In this document: positions 42,063-50,440 of the stretch, piece by piece
How the letters are laid out: each line of letters starts with the position of its first letter
How positions within the stretch are numbered: position 1 is the first letter of the stretch
Source of the DNA: Roseiarcus sp963759955
Lineage (GTDB): Bacteria > Pseudomonadota > Alphaproteobacteria > Rhizobiales > Beijerinckiaceae
Assembly: GCA_963759955.1 (NCBI GenBank)
Contig: CAVXCA010000079.1
Location: 1 to 64,000 of the forward strand
DNA: 64,000 bases
Reading direction: 5' to 3'
Program-made: the position numbers and the translations under genes
The notes under the pieces: model-generated
Database searches by the model: none
What the model was told of the DNA's origin: nothing
Seen by the model: the letters and a program-made list of their open reading frames with translations, nothing else

Positions 42063-42740
42063 TCAATCTTCATAGGTCTGATCTAAGTCTCCAGCCCGTC
42101 GCGCCTGTCCCCGGCGATCCTCGAAAATGCGGCCCGCGGCGGCGCCGAAAACGATGCCGCCGATGTGCGCGGCGTACGCGACTCCGCCGGACTGGACATC
42201 GGCGACGGCGCCAAAGCTGAAGAGCTGGATGACGAACCACAAGCCGATCAGCAGCGCGGCGGGTATCAACGTGACGCGGTAGAACCAGCCAAAGAACAGC
42301 ACGGTGCGAATCCGGTCGCGTGGGTAGGTGACCAGAAACGCGCCCATCACCGCGGCGATCGCGCCGCTCGCGCCAAGACCGGGAACCGTCGAAGCGGGAT
42401 CGACCAGAACTTGCGCATACGTCGCGACGACGCCGCCGAGAAGATAGAACGCCGCATAGCGCAGCGGGTTCATCGCGTCTTCGATCTCCGGGCCGAACGC
42501 CCAAAGGAAGATCATGTTGCCGATTATGTGCGACCAACTCGCGTGCATGAACATCGACGTCAGGACGGTGAGCAGATGGCGTCCGGCGACGATGTCCGCG
42601 GGGATCGCCGACCATTGCGTCACGAAAGCGTCGCCGCCGCTCAGTTCGAGCAGAAAAACGACGACGTTCGCCGCAATGATGAACAGCGTGACGACCGGCG
42701 TCCGGGACGGGCGGCGCGTTTCATCTCGAACCGGAAACAT
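42063..42740 (-). CDS. Rhomboid-family intramembrane serine protease
   Basis: A 225-residue protein with about six membrane helices. The catalytic Ser is in GLGASGAIAAVMGAFL (GxSG motif), and the catalytic His in the last helix is in YAAHIGGIVFGAAAG. The family HxxxxHxxxN element appears as MFMHASWSHIIGNMIFLWAFG. Substrate unknown. It lies first downstream of the holin-like gene on the same strand, 60 bp away, at the distal end of a minus-strand group of membrane proteins. Confidence 0.92.
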   Translation of the reverse strand: MFPVRDETRRPSRTPVVTLFIIAANVVVFLLELSGGDAFVTQWSAIPADIVAGRHLLTVLTSMFMHASWSHIIGNMIFLWAFGPEIEDAMNPLRYAAFYLLGGVVATYAQVLVDPASTVPGLGASGAIAAVMGAFLVTYPRDRIRTVLFFGWFYRVTLIPAALLIGLWFVIQLFSFGAVADVQSGGVAYAAHIGGIVFGAAAGRIFEDRRGQARRAGDLDQTYED

Positions 42741-42800
42741 CGGACCACTCGCTGAAGCCTTTCAGCCGCAAATCGCTGTCGGCGGCGCTCGAAGCCGCCC

Positions 42801-43304
42801 TCACGAGGCCGGCTCCTTCTTTGCGCGCAGCCCCTTGAGAATCGACAACGCCGCAGGAACGAGAAGCCGCTGCGCCGCCGCCTGCACGGGATTGTCGACC
42901 AGCTCGGCCACCGTGTCCTTGATGCCGCGCATTTGCGCGCCGAGCGTATCGACGCTCGTCCTCAGCTCGCGTGCGTCCGCTTGCAGCGTCTCGACCGCCA
43001 TCTGGCGAACGTCGAAGGCAAGATCGATGGCGGAGTCGGGCTTGGAACTGGCGCCGAGAACCGCCACGATCACCGCCAGCGCGAAATCGACGACGGCGAC
43101 GAGAGCGGGGGCCCAAACCGGCCCGAGCGAGGCCTGCAAGGCGTGGTAGGCGGCGGCATCGGCCATCCCCAAGCCGAATATCGCGATGAAGCCGGCGAAC
43201 ACTTGCAGCGCGAACCGTCGCGCCAGGGCGCGAAGCCAAAATCGCGCGATGAGAGAATTGGCCTTCTGCAGCAGGCGAAGGTCGTGCATCAGATCTTCCA
43301 TCAT
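42801..43304 (-). CDS. Holin-like/YqjE-like membrane protein, hypothetical
   Basis: A 167-residue protein with two membrane helices at about residues 30-82 (LQVFAGFIAIFGLGMADAAA, then APALVAVVDFALAVIVAVLG). A C-terminal soluble helix follows (MAVETLQADARELRTSVDTL) and a short hydrophobic or basic end. The layout resembles the phage-holin-3-like/YqjE membrane proteins that accompany ElaB/YqjD-like genes, and an ElaB-like gene is 10 bp upstream. It is not phage-derived as far as I can see. Confidence 0.65.
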   Translation of the reverse strand: MMEDLMHDLRLLQKANSLIARFWLRALARRFALQVFAGFIAIFGLGMADAAAYHALQASLGPVWAPALVAVVDFALAVIVAVLGASSKPDSAIDLAFDVRQMAVETLQADARELRTSVDTLGAQMRGIKDTVAELVDNPVQAAAQRLLVPAALSILKGLRAKKEPAS

Positions 43305-43314
43305 GACTGAACTC

Positions 43315-43636
43315 CTAGCGCCGGCTGAGCAGGCGGCCGATCAGAATTCCGACCGCCATCGCGCCGATTGCCGTGGCCGTCGGATGCGCCGCGGCATTCT
43401 TCTCGGCCTCGTCCGCGAATCCCTTGATCGCCTCGACGAGTTCGTTGAGCTCGCCTTCGAGCGACGGGTCTACGGCCGTAATCGGCGGTCGAGTTCGAAG
43501 CCGCCGGCGTCTTGTCGCCGGCGACGACGCCATCTGTGGCGCGCGCCAGGCGCTCCCGCTGCGAAGTCGAGAATTCTTCGCGCAAAGACTTCAGTTCGCG
43601 CAAAAGGACAGCATCTCCAGACACCCCATCCTCCAT
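43315..43636 (-). pseudogene. ElaB/YqjD-like (DUF883) ribosome-anchor-type protein, apparent frameshift
   Basis: The N-terminal half reads in one frame from the ATG at 43636 (LLRELKSLREEFSTSQRERL, a coiled coil). The C-terminal half reads in another (SLEGELNELVEAIKGFADEA, then HPTATAIGAMAVGILIGRLL and the arginine end). Together they make a normal ~105-residue ElaB/YqjD protein with one C-terminal membrane helix. A one-base shift between about 43480 and 43530 joins them. Either the gene is broken, or there is a sequencing error, or a short form starts at the ATG at 43533 alone. The joined form fits the holin-like neighbour. Confidence 0.55.
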
Positions 43637-43718
43637 TGTTCGTCGACAGCGAGCTTTCGCCGTCAGGGCTCAATTGCGCGGCGTCGAGCAATTCCGCGTC
43701 ATGCGAGCGCCCAGCTCG

Positions 43719-44300
43719 TCAGCGAGGCGCGCGCTCGCCGTCGCGGTTCGGTTGGCGGCGCCTTTCACCCCAATAGCGAAAGAAGACAACGACGATGGCG
43801 AGCGCGACGGCGCCGGCCAGCGCGAAGATCAACGCCGAGTTTTCGATCCAGGCGATCGCCGGAATGCCGAAAGCCATGATCAACCCGAGCAGGCAGATTC
43901 GCCAGGAGAGGACGTGAACGCCGGCGGTGAAGGCGCCGAGCGTCAACAAAGTGAAAATCGCCAGTCCCGTCGAGTTGGCGGTGAAGACCCGTTGAACGCT
44001 CGGCAAAAGCAGCAGATTCATCACGACCAGGAACGCCAGCCAGTGCAGCGTTTGGGTGAGGACCAGACGCGATCGCGCGGCGCGGTCGCCGGCGCTCCGC
44101 CAGCCGGCGGCGACGCACGCGGCCGCGAAAAGCGGCGCCAGGAACTCCCAATAGCCGACAAGCGGCTGCTTGGAGAAACTCGTATAGGCGACGCCCAGTA
44201 CGATCAGAGCGAGCAATGCGACAAACGGCAGCTCGTTGACCCATAGACTCGAGCGCTTAGGGGAGCGAGGCGCGGCGGCCTCGGAATTTGCGACGCTCAT
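43719..44300 (-). CDS. Hypothetical integral membrane protein
   Basis: A 193-residue protein with about six membrane helices, for example LPFVALLALIVLGVAY, FLAPLFAAACVAAGW, LAFLVVMNLLLLP and ALIFALAGAVALAIVVVFF. The helices are separated by short loops and the C-terminal tail is basic. I recognise no family motif. It lies in the minus-strand run of small membrane genes, 63 bp downstream of an HdeD-like gene. Confidence 0.7.
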   Translation of the reverse strand: MSVANSEAAAPRSPKRSSLWVNELPFVALLALIVLGVAYTSFSKQPLVGYWEFLAPLFAAACVAAGWRSAGDRAARSRLVLTQTLHWLAFLVVMNLLLLPSVQRVFTANSTGLAIFTLLTLGAFTAGVHVLSWRICLLGLIMAFGIPAIAWIENSALIFALAGAVALAIVVVFFRYWGERRRQPNRDGERAPR

Positions 44301-44363
44301 GGCCGGAGCCTCGGATGGATGGACAACGGGTTCGTCATCGTCGCGGACCGCGGTTCGGCGTCG

Positions 44364-44960
44364 TCAGCCGCGCCGATGTTCATCGAGCCTCGCCTTAAGC
44401 TTGAAGGCGAGCACGACGAGGGAGACGCCGAAGATAAGCGCGTAGGCGCCCAGCCACCAGGTCAGCACCACTGCGCCAATCATCGGCGCGATGACAAGGA
44501 GCGCGCCGTAGGCCAACGAGACGAGTCCGCCGACGACCAGCCACCAGCGGCCGTCTTCGGTTCCGAGCCGAAATGCCGCCGCCAGCTCCAAGGCCCCGGT
44601 AAGGATCGCCCAGACCGCAACGAGCAGCACGAACGCGATCACTGTGATTCCCGGCCAGAGCACGGCGATCACGGCGACGGCGATGTTGACGAGACCCTCG
44701 AACACAAGGAGGCCCCAGCGTTCGCCCGCCTGCGCCGCCCGAACCGCGCTCACGATGCCGAAAACGCCGTCGACGAACGCGTAGATCGCGAACACGATCA
44801 CCAGCGACAGCATCGTCGCGCCAGGCAGAAACAGCGCGATCAAGCCAAATACGATGGCGAGAACGCCGCGCAGTCCGATCGCCCACCAGTTGCGGGCCAG
44901 CAGGGCGACCAGCAGATCGCGCCCCGGCGAGAGTTCGCCGCCGAATCCTGTTCCAGTCAT
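44364..44960 (-). CDS. HdeD-like membrane protein (DUF308)
   Basis: A 198-residue protein with six membrane helices in three pairs, the HdeD/DUF308 layout. It has RNWWAIGLRGVLAIVFGLIA at the start, the acidic FAIYAFVDGVFGIVSAVRA turn, GERWGLLVFEGLVNIAVAVI and DGRWWLVVGGLVSLAYGALL. In E. coli HdeD is linked to acid resistance at high density; elsewhere the role is unknown. A second HdeD-like gene is immediately upstream. The ATG at 44960 has TCAAGGAGGAAGTC before it. Confidence 0.87.
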   Translation of the reverse strand: MTGTGFGGELSPGRDLLVALLARNWWAIGLRGVLAIVFGLIALFLPGATMLSLVIVFAIYAFVDGVFGIVSAVRAAQAGERWGLLVFEGLVNIAVAVIAVLWPGITVIAFVLLVAVWAILTGALELAAAFRLGTEDGRWWLVVGGLVSLAYGALLVIAPMIGAVVLTWWLGAYALIFGVSLVVLAFKLKARLDEHRRG

Positions 44961-45033
44961 GACTTCCTCCTTGATCTTTGAGGGTTTGACGCTTGCGCGC
45001 CGGCGCGCTGGAGGCGCGATCGGCGCGAGTTCT

Positions 45034-45588
45034 TCACAATGAACGCAGACCGAGGGCGATCGCGATCCACGCGAAGCCGAAGAAGATCAGGTCGATGCCG
45101 AGGAAGAGCCCGATCGCCCAAAGCCCCGAAACCGGCCATTCGGCCATCACCAGCAGGCCCAGCGCCACGGTGATGACGCCGTCCGCGACCTGCCAACCCC
45201 AACCCGGCAGCGCAAGCGCCACCGCGACGACGATCTGGAAAAGTCCGCCGACCAAGAAGAACGCCGCCATGAATAAGGTCAGCACCTCGGCGCTCTGCCG
45301 CGGCTTGGCGACCATCAAGAGGCCGACGACGCCAAACAGGATCGCCGCCAGTACGTGCTGGAAGAATCCCGCCCAGTGTCCGACCATGACGGACTGCGCG
45401 ATCTCGATGCCGGCCGCCGCGACCAGCAGCCAACCGAAGAACAGCATTGACGCGACGGTCGCCGCGAACGAACGCACGATCGCCGCAAGACCCAAGACCG
45501 CCACGCCGATCCCGAACGCGAGAAACCAGCCCCAATTCTGGGCGAGTTCATGCGGCAATCGGACCAGCAGTTGAATTTCGTCGCTCAT
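45034..45588 (-). CDS. HdeD-like membrane protein, second copy
   Basis: A 184-residue six-helix protein of the HdeD/DUF308 type. It has HELAQNWGWFLAFGIGVAVL, ATVASMLFFGWLLVAAAGIE, HVLAAILFGVVGLLMVAKPR and GWQVADGVITVALGLLVMAE, the tandem pairs seen in the neighbour. The sequence is clearly diverged from the downstream copy, so this is an old pair or separate acquisition. GGAGGCAAACG precedes the ATG at 45588. Confidence 0.85.
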   Translation of the reverse strand: MSDEIQLLVRLPHELAQNWGWFLAFGIGVAVLGLAAIVRSFAATVASMLFFGWLLVAAAGIEIAQSVMVGHWAGFFQHVLAAILFGVVGLLMVAKPRQSAEVLTLFMAAFFLVGGLFQIVVAVALALPGWGWQVADGVITVALGLLVMAEWPVSGLWAIGLFLGIDLIFFGFAWIAIALGLRSL

Positions 45589-45691
45589 CGTTTGCCTCCA
45601 TGAGACAGTCGAATCCCCCGTTGGGCGCCGCTCGGCGCGGCCTCAGATTCCCAAGGCCGCAATGCGGCGCCTGATGAAGGATCGCATGGAC

Positions 45692-46108
45692 CTACTTGCC
45701 CGAAGCGTGGTCGGCGTCGCGACGCGCGAGCCACGCTTCCAGCGCCGCGTGTTCCGCGGCGTCAATCGCCGCCACGGCGACGTCGACCGCCGCAAGCGCG
45801 TAATGTTCGGCGACCTCGGCCCGGGCTTTCACCTTTGCGATCTCGCCCTTGGCCTTCAACGTGGCCGCGGCGTCCTTTGCAGCCGCCTTCTGTTCCTTCG
45901 CCCACTTCTCGACTTCCGCTCGGGCGGCCGAGACCTTGGACTCGCCTTGTTCGATGCGCTTCGTCACCTCGTCCAGGCAGGCGCGCGCGTCGCGCTCGGC
46001 GGTCTCCGCTTTCGCGTCGATCTTGGCTTTCAGGGCCGACAGATCGCTGTCGGCCTGCATCAGCTTGAGGCGAAACGTTTCTCGGAATTGATCAATGCGT
46101 TGGCTCAT
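45692..46108 (-). CDS. Coiled-coil hypothetical protein
   Basis: A 138-residue, charged, almost wholly helical protein. It has heptad-like FRETFRLKLMQADSDLSALK, AKAETAERDARACLDEVTKR, SAARAEVEKWAKEQKAAAKD and an Ala-rich end. There is no signal peptide or membrane helix. Similar proteins occur beside HdeD/ElaB-type genes in alphaproteobacteria. GGGAGTTGCGCC precedes its ATG. Function unknown. Confidence 0.7.
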   Translation of the reverse strand: MSQRIDQFRETFRLKLMQADSDLSALKAKIDAKAETAERDARACLDEVTKRIEQGESKVSAARAEVEKWAKEQKAAAKDAAATLKAKGEIAKVKARAEVAEHYALAAVDVAVAAIDAAEHAALEAWLARRDADHASGK

Positions 46109-46264
46109 GGCGCAACTCCCATTTTTCGACGGGTCTTCCGTTCGATGCCGGCGTCATGCCACGAGAGCGCCGACGCGCGGAAGGTCGCTGCCGGCCAAAT
46201 TTCGCCGCGATCTTGGCCGCCGCGGCGTGCATCCATGGCGCGCCAAAGCCGCTACGCGATCGTC

Positions 46265-47299
46265 TTACGCGTTGCTGGCAATTGCTCTGAACTGCTGCGG
46301 CGACATGTTCGTCCAGCGCGCGAAGGCCCGCCGGAAGTTCGCCGCCTCGTTGAACCCCAATACGTCGCTCGCCTCTTCGACCGTCATATCGGTGTCTCTG
46401 AGGTATTTGATCGCGACTTGCAGTCGCAGTTCGTCGCGCAACTTCTGAATCGAAGCGCCCTCCTCCTGCAGCTTGCGCCGCAGAGTGCGCGGCGACTGCC
46501 CAAGGTGGCGGGCGATTTCGTCAACGGGCGTCGGCTCAGCGAGATTGACAAGCAACGCTTCGCGCACCTTTCCCGACAGGCCTTTGCGAAGGTCGAACTC
46601 TTCCAGGAGCTTGTCGCACATATTCAAGACCGTCGGGTTGGTCAGCCTGTCGCCGAGCGGCGGGACGGCGTCGAGCAATGCGGCGTCGAACGCCAATTCG
46701 TTGCTCGACTGACCAAACAACACGTCGCAGGAGAACGCCTCGCGATACCGCTCTTCGGCGAAAGGCGCGGCATAGGTGACACGAAGCTCCGTCGGCTTGA
46801 ACGCGAGTCCCATCACGTCGCGATGCAACGACACGTGGATGCCGAACTGCATCTCCACCAGAAATCGGTAGAGCGCAGCGTCGATCAGGGGGTGCGGCTC
46901 CGGATCAATGGTCCAGATCCCGCATCCCGCTTCCTCTCTGAAAGAAATGCCGGCCAGGGGCGTCGTCAGTTCGTGGTACTTGGCTGCGATTCGCACCGTC
47001 TGGCGGAAATTCGTACTGGTGAGAATCGCGAAACCAAAAAGACCAAAGGTCGACACATGCATTCTCAAACCCGCGCGAAAGGCAAAGAAGGGATCGCGCG
47101 AGCGCTCCATCGCTTCACGGCAGATCCAAAGAATCTGATTGATGGAAACCCTGGTCTTCGGCGACGCGAGCGCTCCCGGCGAAAGTCGGACGGCTCGAAG
47201 CGCATCCTCGAGCGCAACGCCGTCCCCCGCCAGCGCGGTGACAACCGCCGCAAGCTTGCCGACCGGATGGATCTTTTCGTCGGGACCTCCCCTGGCCAT
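46265..47299 (-). CDS. AraC-family transcriptional regulator
   Basis: A 344-residue regulator. The N-terminal ~230 residues match the arabinose-binding-like domain of AraC (SINQILWICREAMERSRDPF, RMHVSTFGLFGFAILTSTNF). The C-terminal HTH_18 domain has PVDEIARHLGQSPRTLRRKL, then LRDTDMTVEEASDVLGFNEAANFRRAFARW with the usual second helix-turn-helix. I prefer the ATG at 47299 because AGGGAG lies upstream; the frame is open to 47359. It ends the minus-strand membrane-protein group upstream and may control it. Ligand unknown. Confidence 0.87.
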   Translation of the reverse strand: MARGGPDEKIHPVGKLAAVVTALAGDGVALEDALRAVRLSPGALASPKTRVSINQILWICREAMERSRDPFFAFRAGLRMHVSTFGLFGFAILTSTNFRQTVRIAAKYHELTTPLAGISFREEAGCGIWTIDPEPHPLIDAALYRFLVEMQFGIHVSLHRDVMGLAFKPTELRVTYAAPFAEERYREAFSCDVLFGQSSNELAFDAALLDAVPPLGDRLTNPTVLNMCDKLLEEFDLRKGLSGKVREALLVNLAEPTPVDEIARHLGQSPRTLRRKLQEEGASIQKLRDELRLQVAIKYLRDTDMTVEEASDVLGFNEAANFRRAFARWTNMSPQQFRAIASNA

Positions 47300-47306
47300 G
47301 CTCGCT

Positions 47307-47570
47307 CTAGCTCCCTGGCGGGAAACGCCGATGGACGACAGACCGCTCAGGCGCGACAAGTCTAAGCGCGCGCGGTCGAATCCGGTAGTGGAGCGGCGCC
47401 TCCATGACCGCGGCCTCGCCGTCGAAGGACACGGTGGCCCGCGGCGTCGCGGGCTCGACCCAAAGCTCCTCGGTCTCGAAGACGTTCAGCTCCTCGTCGG
47501 GCTCGCGCCCGACGAGCGCGCGCAGGGCGACGCGGGCGAAGTTTCGCCGTCCGAGGCTTGGAATTACGGT
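47307..47570 (-). pseudogene. C-terminal relic of a diacylglycerol-kinase-family lipid kinase
   Basis: On the minus strand 88 codons are open from after a TAG at about 47577 down to the TAG at 47307-47309. They read VTVIPSLGRRNFARVALRAL, then ETEELWVEPATPRATVSFDG, EAAVMEAPLHYRIRPRALRL and end VVHRRFPPGS. The FDGE...PLHYRIRPRALRLVAP pattern is the conserved C-terminus of YegS/DagK-like lipid kinases. No start codon, ribosome site or kinase domain remains, so it is a remnant. It stops just before the AraC gene. Confidence 0.6.
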
Positions 47571-47688
47571 GACACGCGCCTATTTCCCTATTTATCTGCC
47601 CCGCCTCCGCTCCCTTTCGGCTTTCACCCCCGTTTCGCCGGTGATGCCGTAACGCGTAATGCACTCGCCAGCCTCGACGCCGGCCCCC

Positions 47689-48858
47689 TCAGTGCGCCGC
47701 GTCCCCGCCCACAATGAACCCCCCGCCGAGCACCCGCGCGCGGGGGTCGCAGGAGGCGTAGAAGACGCAGGCCTGGCCGGGGGAGACGCCGTTCTCGGGT
47801 TCGTCGAACTCGATTTCGCCGCCGGGCAGCAGCCTCGCGGCGGCGGGCGGGCGGGTGGAACGGACGCGCGCGGCGATCGGCAAGCCCTGCTCGGGGATAT
47901 CCTCGAAGGCGCCCTCGCCGATCCAGTTGACGTCGCGCAGGTGAATGCGCCGGGTTTCGAGGGCCTGGCGCGGCCCGACGACGACCCGCGCCGAGCGCGC
48001 GTCGAGCGCAACGACATAGAGCGGCTCGGCGGCGGCGATGCCGAGGCCGCGTCGCTGGCCGATGGTGTAATGCAGGATGCCGGCGTGGCGCCCTAACACC
48101 CGGCCGTCGATATGGACGATTTCGCCGGGCTCGGCGGCGCCGGGCAGCAGGCGCTCGATCATCTGGCTGTAGTGGCCCGCCGGCACGAAGCAGATGTCTT
48201 GGCTGTCCGCCTTGTCGGCGATCGCGAGGCCGAATTCGCGCGCGAGCGCGCGCACCTCCGGCTTGGGCAGGGCGCCCAACGGGAAACGCAGCAGCGAGAG
48301 CTGCTCGCGCGTCGTCGCGAACAGGAAATAGCTCTGGTCGCGCTCGGGGTCGGCGGCGCGGTAGAGCGCCCGCCCGCCGGAGCCGTCCTCTTCGGAGACG
48401 ACGTAGTGGCCGGTGGCGAGAATGTCGGCGCCGAGGTCTTTTGCCGCCTCGAACAGGTCGGCGAACTTCATCTGCTGATTGCAGGCGACGCAGGGAATCG
48501 GCGTTTCGCCGGAGACATAGGCGCGCGCGAAGGGCTCGATCACCTTCTCGCGGAACCGCGTCTCGTAATCGAGGACATAGTGGGGAACCCCGAGCCGCGC
48601 GGCGACGTCGCGCGCGTCGTGGATGTCCTGGCCGGCGCAGCAAGAGCCCTTGCGGTGCGTCGCCGCGCCGTGATCGTAGAGCTGCATGGTGACGCCGACG
48701 ACGTCGTAGCCGTCGCGCGCGAGCAACGCCGCGACGACGCTCGAATCGACGCCGCCGGACATCGCGACGACGACGCGCGTGTCCTGAGGGGCCTTGGGCA
48801 GGCCGAGGCTGTTGACGGGACGCGGCGAAGCGACTCGTATGATATGCGGGGCCAACAT
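47689..48858 (-). CDS. mnmA: tRNA-specific 2-thiouridylase MnmA
   Basis: A 389-residue enzyme adding sulfur to U34 of tRNA Lys, Glu and Gln. The PP-loop is VAMSGGVDSSVVAALL. The two catalytic cysteines lie in PIPCVACNQQMKF and DSQDICFVP, and the tRNA-binding HYTIGQRRGLGIA segment follows. The length is normal, with a short N-terminal extension. It is divergent from sciP. Confidence 0.95.
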   Translation of the reverse strand: MLAPHIIRVASPRPVNSLGLPKAPQDTRVVVAMSGGVDSSVVAALLARDGYDVVGVTMQLYDHGAATHRKGSCCAGQDIHDARDVAARLGVPHYVLDYETRFREKVIEPFARAYVSGETPIPCVACNQQMKFADLFEAAKDLGADILATGHYVVSEEDGSGGRALYRAADPERDQSYFLFATTREQLSLLRFPLGALPKPEVRALAREFGLAIADKADSQDICFVPAGHYSQMIERLLPGAAEPGEIVHIDGRVLGRHAGILHYTIGQRRGLGIAAAEPLYVVALDARSARVVVGPRQALETRRIHLRDVNWIGEGAFEDIPEQGLPIAARVRSTRPPAAARLLPGGEIEFDEPENGVSPGQACVFYASCDPRARVLGGGFIVGGDAAH

Positions 48859-49124
48859 CCGTTTTCGTCCCAGGCCGATCAGGCCGTGTATTTAGACACT
48901 ATATCATCATGCGCCAGCGAAATGGGCGAAAATGTCGCCGCCCGGCGACTCGGCATGCGGCGCGCGCCGTCCGCTCCGGCGCCCGCGGCGTTGACAAAGT
49001 CGAAAGAAATCAGAACGTTTTGAAACGTTTTGTTATGAATTTCGTCACTCCGGGCTTAGCCAAATCTTAAGTTGCCGGCCGTAGACTTCCACAAGTTGGA
49101 CTTGCGTTCGAGTGTGAGAGTGAC

Positions 49125-49400
49125 ATGAGTGAAGCGCTTCGACCGAGAGTGAAATACGTCATCGGTCCGGACGGAAGCCCGTTGACCATCGCCGATCTGC
49201 CGCCTTCATCGACCAAGCGCTGGGTCATTCGCCGCAAGGCGGAAGTCGTCGCCGCGGTGCGCGGCGGCCTGCTTTCGCTCGAAGAAGCCTGCTCGCGCTA
49301 CACCTTGACGGTCGACGAATTCCTCAGCTGGCAGGTCTCGATCGATCAATTCGGCCTCGCCGGCCTGCGCACCACGCGCATCCAGCAATATCGCCACTGA
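49125..49400 (+). CDS. sciP: SciP, CtrA inhibitory protein (DUF1153)
   Basis: A 91-residue protein almost invariant across alphaproteobacteria: RVKYVIGPDGSPLTIADLPP, STKRWVIRRKAEVVAAVRGG, LLSLEEACSRYTLTVDEFLS and GLAGLRTTRIQQYR. In Caulobacter SciP binds CtrA and represses CtrA-dependent promoters early in the cell cycle. It has a helix-turn-helix fold. The upstream 48859-49124 region is AT-richer, with a TCTTAAG near 49066 but no full TTAA-N7-TTAA CtrA box that I could find. Confidence 0.93.
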   Translation: MSEALRPRVKYVIGPDGSPLTIADLPPSSTKRWVIRRKAEVVAAVRGGLLSLEEACSRYTLTVDEFLSWQVSIDQFGLAGLRTTRIQQYRH

Positions 49401-49445
49401 AGGCGCGCGACACGCCACGCAAGGGAATACGCGCGCCGGCCGGCG

Positions 49446-50345
49446 TCAGACGCCGCGCACGTATTGGCGCCAATCGTGCGCCTCCTTGAACCCCAACACT
49501 TCGCGCGCCTTGCGGTTCGACAGCGGCGCTTCGAATTGGCCCATCGCGCGCGTCACCGGCACATGCGGACAATGGCGCGCGAGGAATTCGCGCGTCGGCG
49601 TGTTGAGGGTGATCGCGTCGTTGACGGCGTTGAAGACCTGGAAGCCGAGGCCGTCCTTCTCCAGGCACAGATGCACGATCTCGCCGAGGTCGCGCGCGTC
49701 GATATAGCTCCAGGCGTTGCGCTTGCGCATCATCGGATTGGCGAGGAAGGCCTCGAACTGGCCGTATTCGTGCGGCTCGATGACGTTGCCGATGCGCAGG
49801 GCGTAGATATCGGCGCCGTAGCGCATCGCGAAAGCGCGCGCGGTCTTCTCGTTGCACACCTTGGATAGGCCGTAGCTGTCCATCGGATCGACGTCGTAGT
49901 CTTCCTCGAGCGGGAAGCTGTGAAAGTCCTTGTCGCCTTCGGCGAAGCAGACGCCGTAGGTCGTCTCGCTCGACGCGACGACCACCTTGCGCACGCCGAG
50001 CTTCATCGCCGCTTCGATCACGTTGTAGGTGCTCATCACGTTGACCGTGAAGGTGACGTTGTCGGGCTCGATCAGGACGCGCGGGATCGCCGCGAAATGC
50101 ACAACGGCGTCCGGCGCGCGCGGGGCTTGGCCGAGACCGAACCCGTCGAAGCCGAAATGCGTCGTCAGAGCGTTGAACGCTTGGCCGCTGTCGGTGAGGT
50201 CGGCGATCAAGGTGGTGACGCCGGGCAGATCGAGCGGCATCAAGTCGATGTTGAGGACTTGATAGCCCTTGGCCAGGAGATGGGCCACGGCGTGCCGCCC
50301 GGCTTTGCCGGTTCCGCCGGTGAATACGACGCGTTTTGCGGACAT
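49446..50345 (-). CDS. NAD-dependent epimerase/dehydratase (extended SDR)
   Basis: A 299-residue extended-SDR protein. It has the cofactor loop VFTGGTGKAGRHAVAHLL and Asp in NIDLM, HFAAIPRVL, the Ser-Ser in VVASSETTYG and the catalytic Tyr/Lys in DSYGLSKVCNEK, then ALRIGNVIEPHEY and the domain for sugar substrate. It resembles UDP-sugar epimerases/dehydratases, but the substrate is not clear. The open frame continues far upstream as a shadow of the aldolase gene, so the ATG at 50345 is used. It lies 95 bp downstream of the aldolase gene. Confidence 0.85.
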   Translation of the reverse strand: MSAKRVVFTGGTGKAGRHAVAHLLAKGYQVLNIDLMPLDLPGVTTLIADLTDSGQAFNALTTHFGFDGFGLGQAPRAPDAVVHFAAIPRVLIEPDNVTFTVNVMSTYNVIEAAMKLGVRKVVVASSETTYGVCFAEGDKDFHSFPLEEDYDVDPMDSYGLSKVCNEKTARAFAMRYGADIYALRIGNVIEPHEYGQFEAFLANPMMRKRNAWSYIDARDLGEIVHLCLEKDGLGFQVFNAVNDAITLNTPTREFLARHCPHVPVTRAMGQFEAPLSNRKAREVLGFKEAHDWRQYVRGV

Positions 50346-50440
50346 GGGCGCTTCTCGATCCGTTGATGACGTTAGCCGAAACAAGCCGGCCCCGCACGTT
50401 CTCGCCGTTGGGACGGCGCGGGGCGCCGATCGCCGAGCGG

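Noticed and set aside
42801..43304. Prophage holin
   Set aside because: There are no lysis, structural or integrase genes nearby, and the neighbouring ElaB-like gene points to a chromosomal stress protein.
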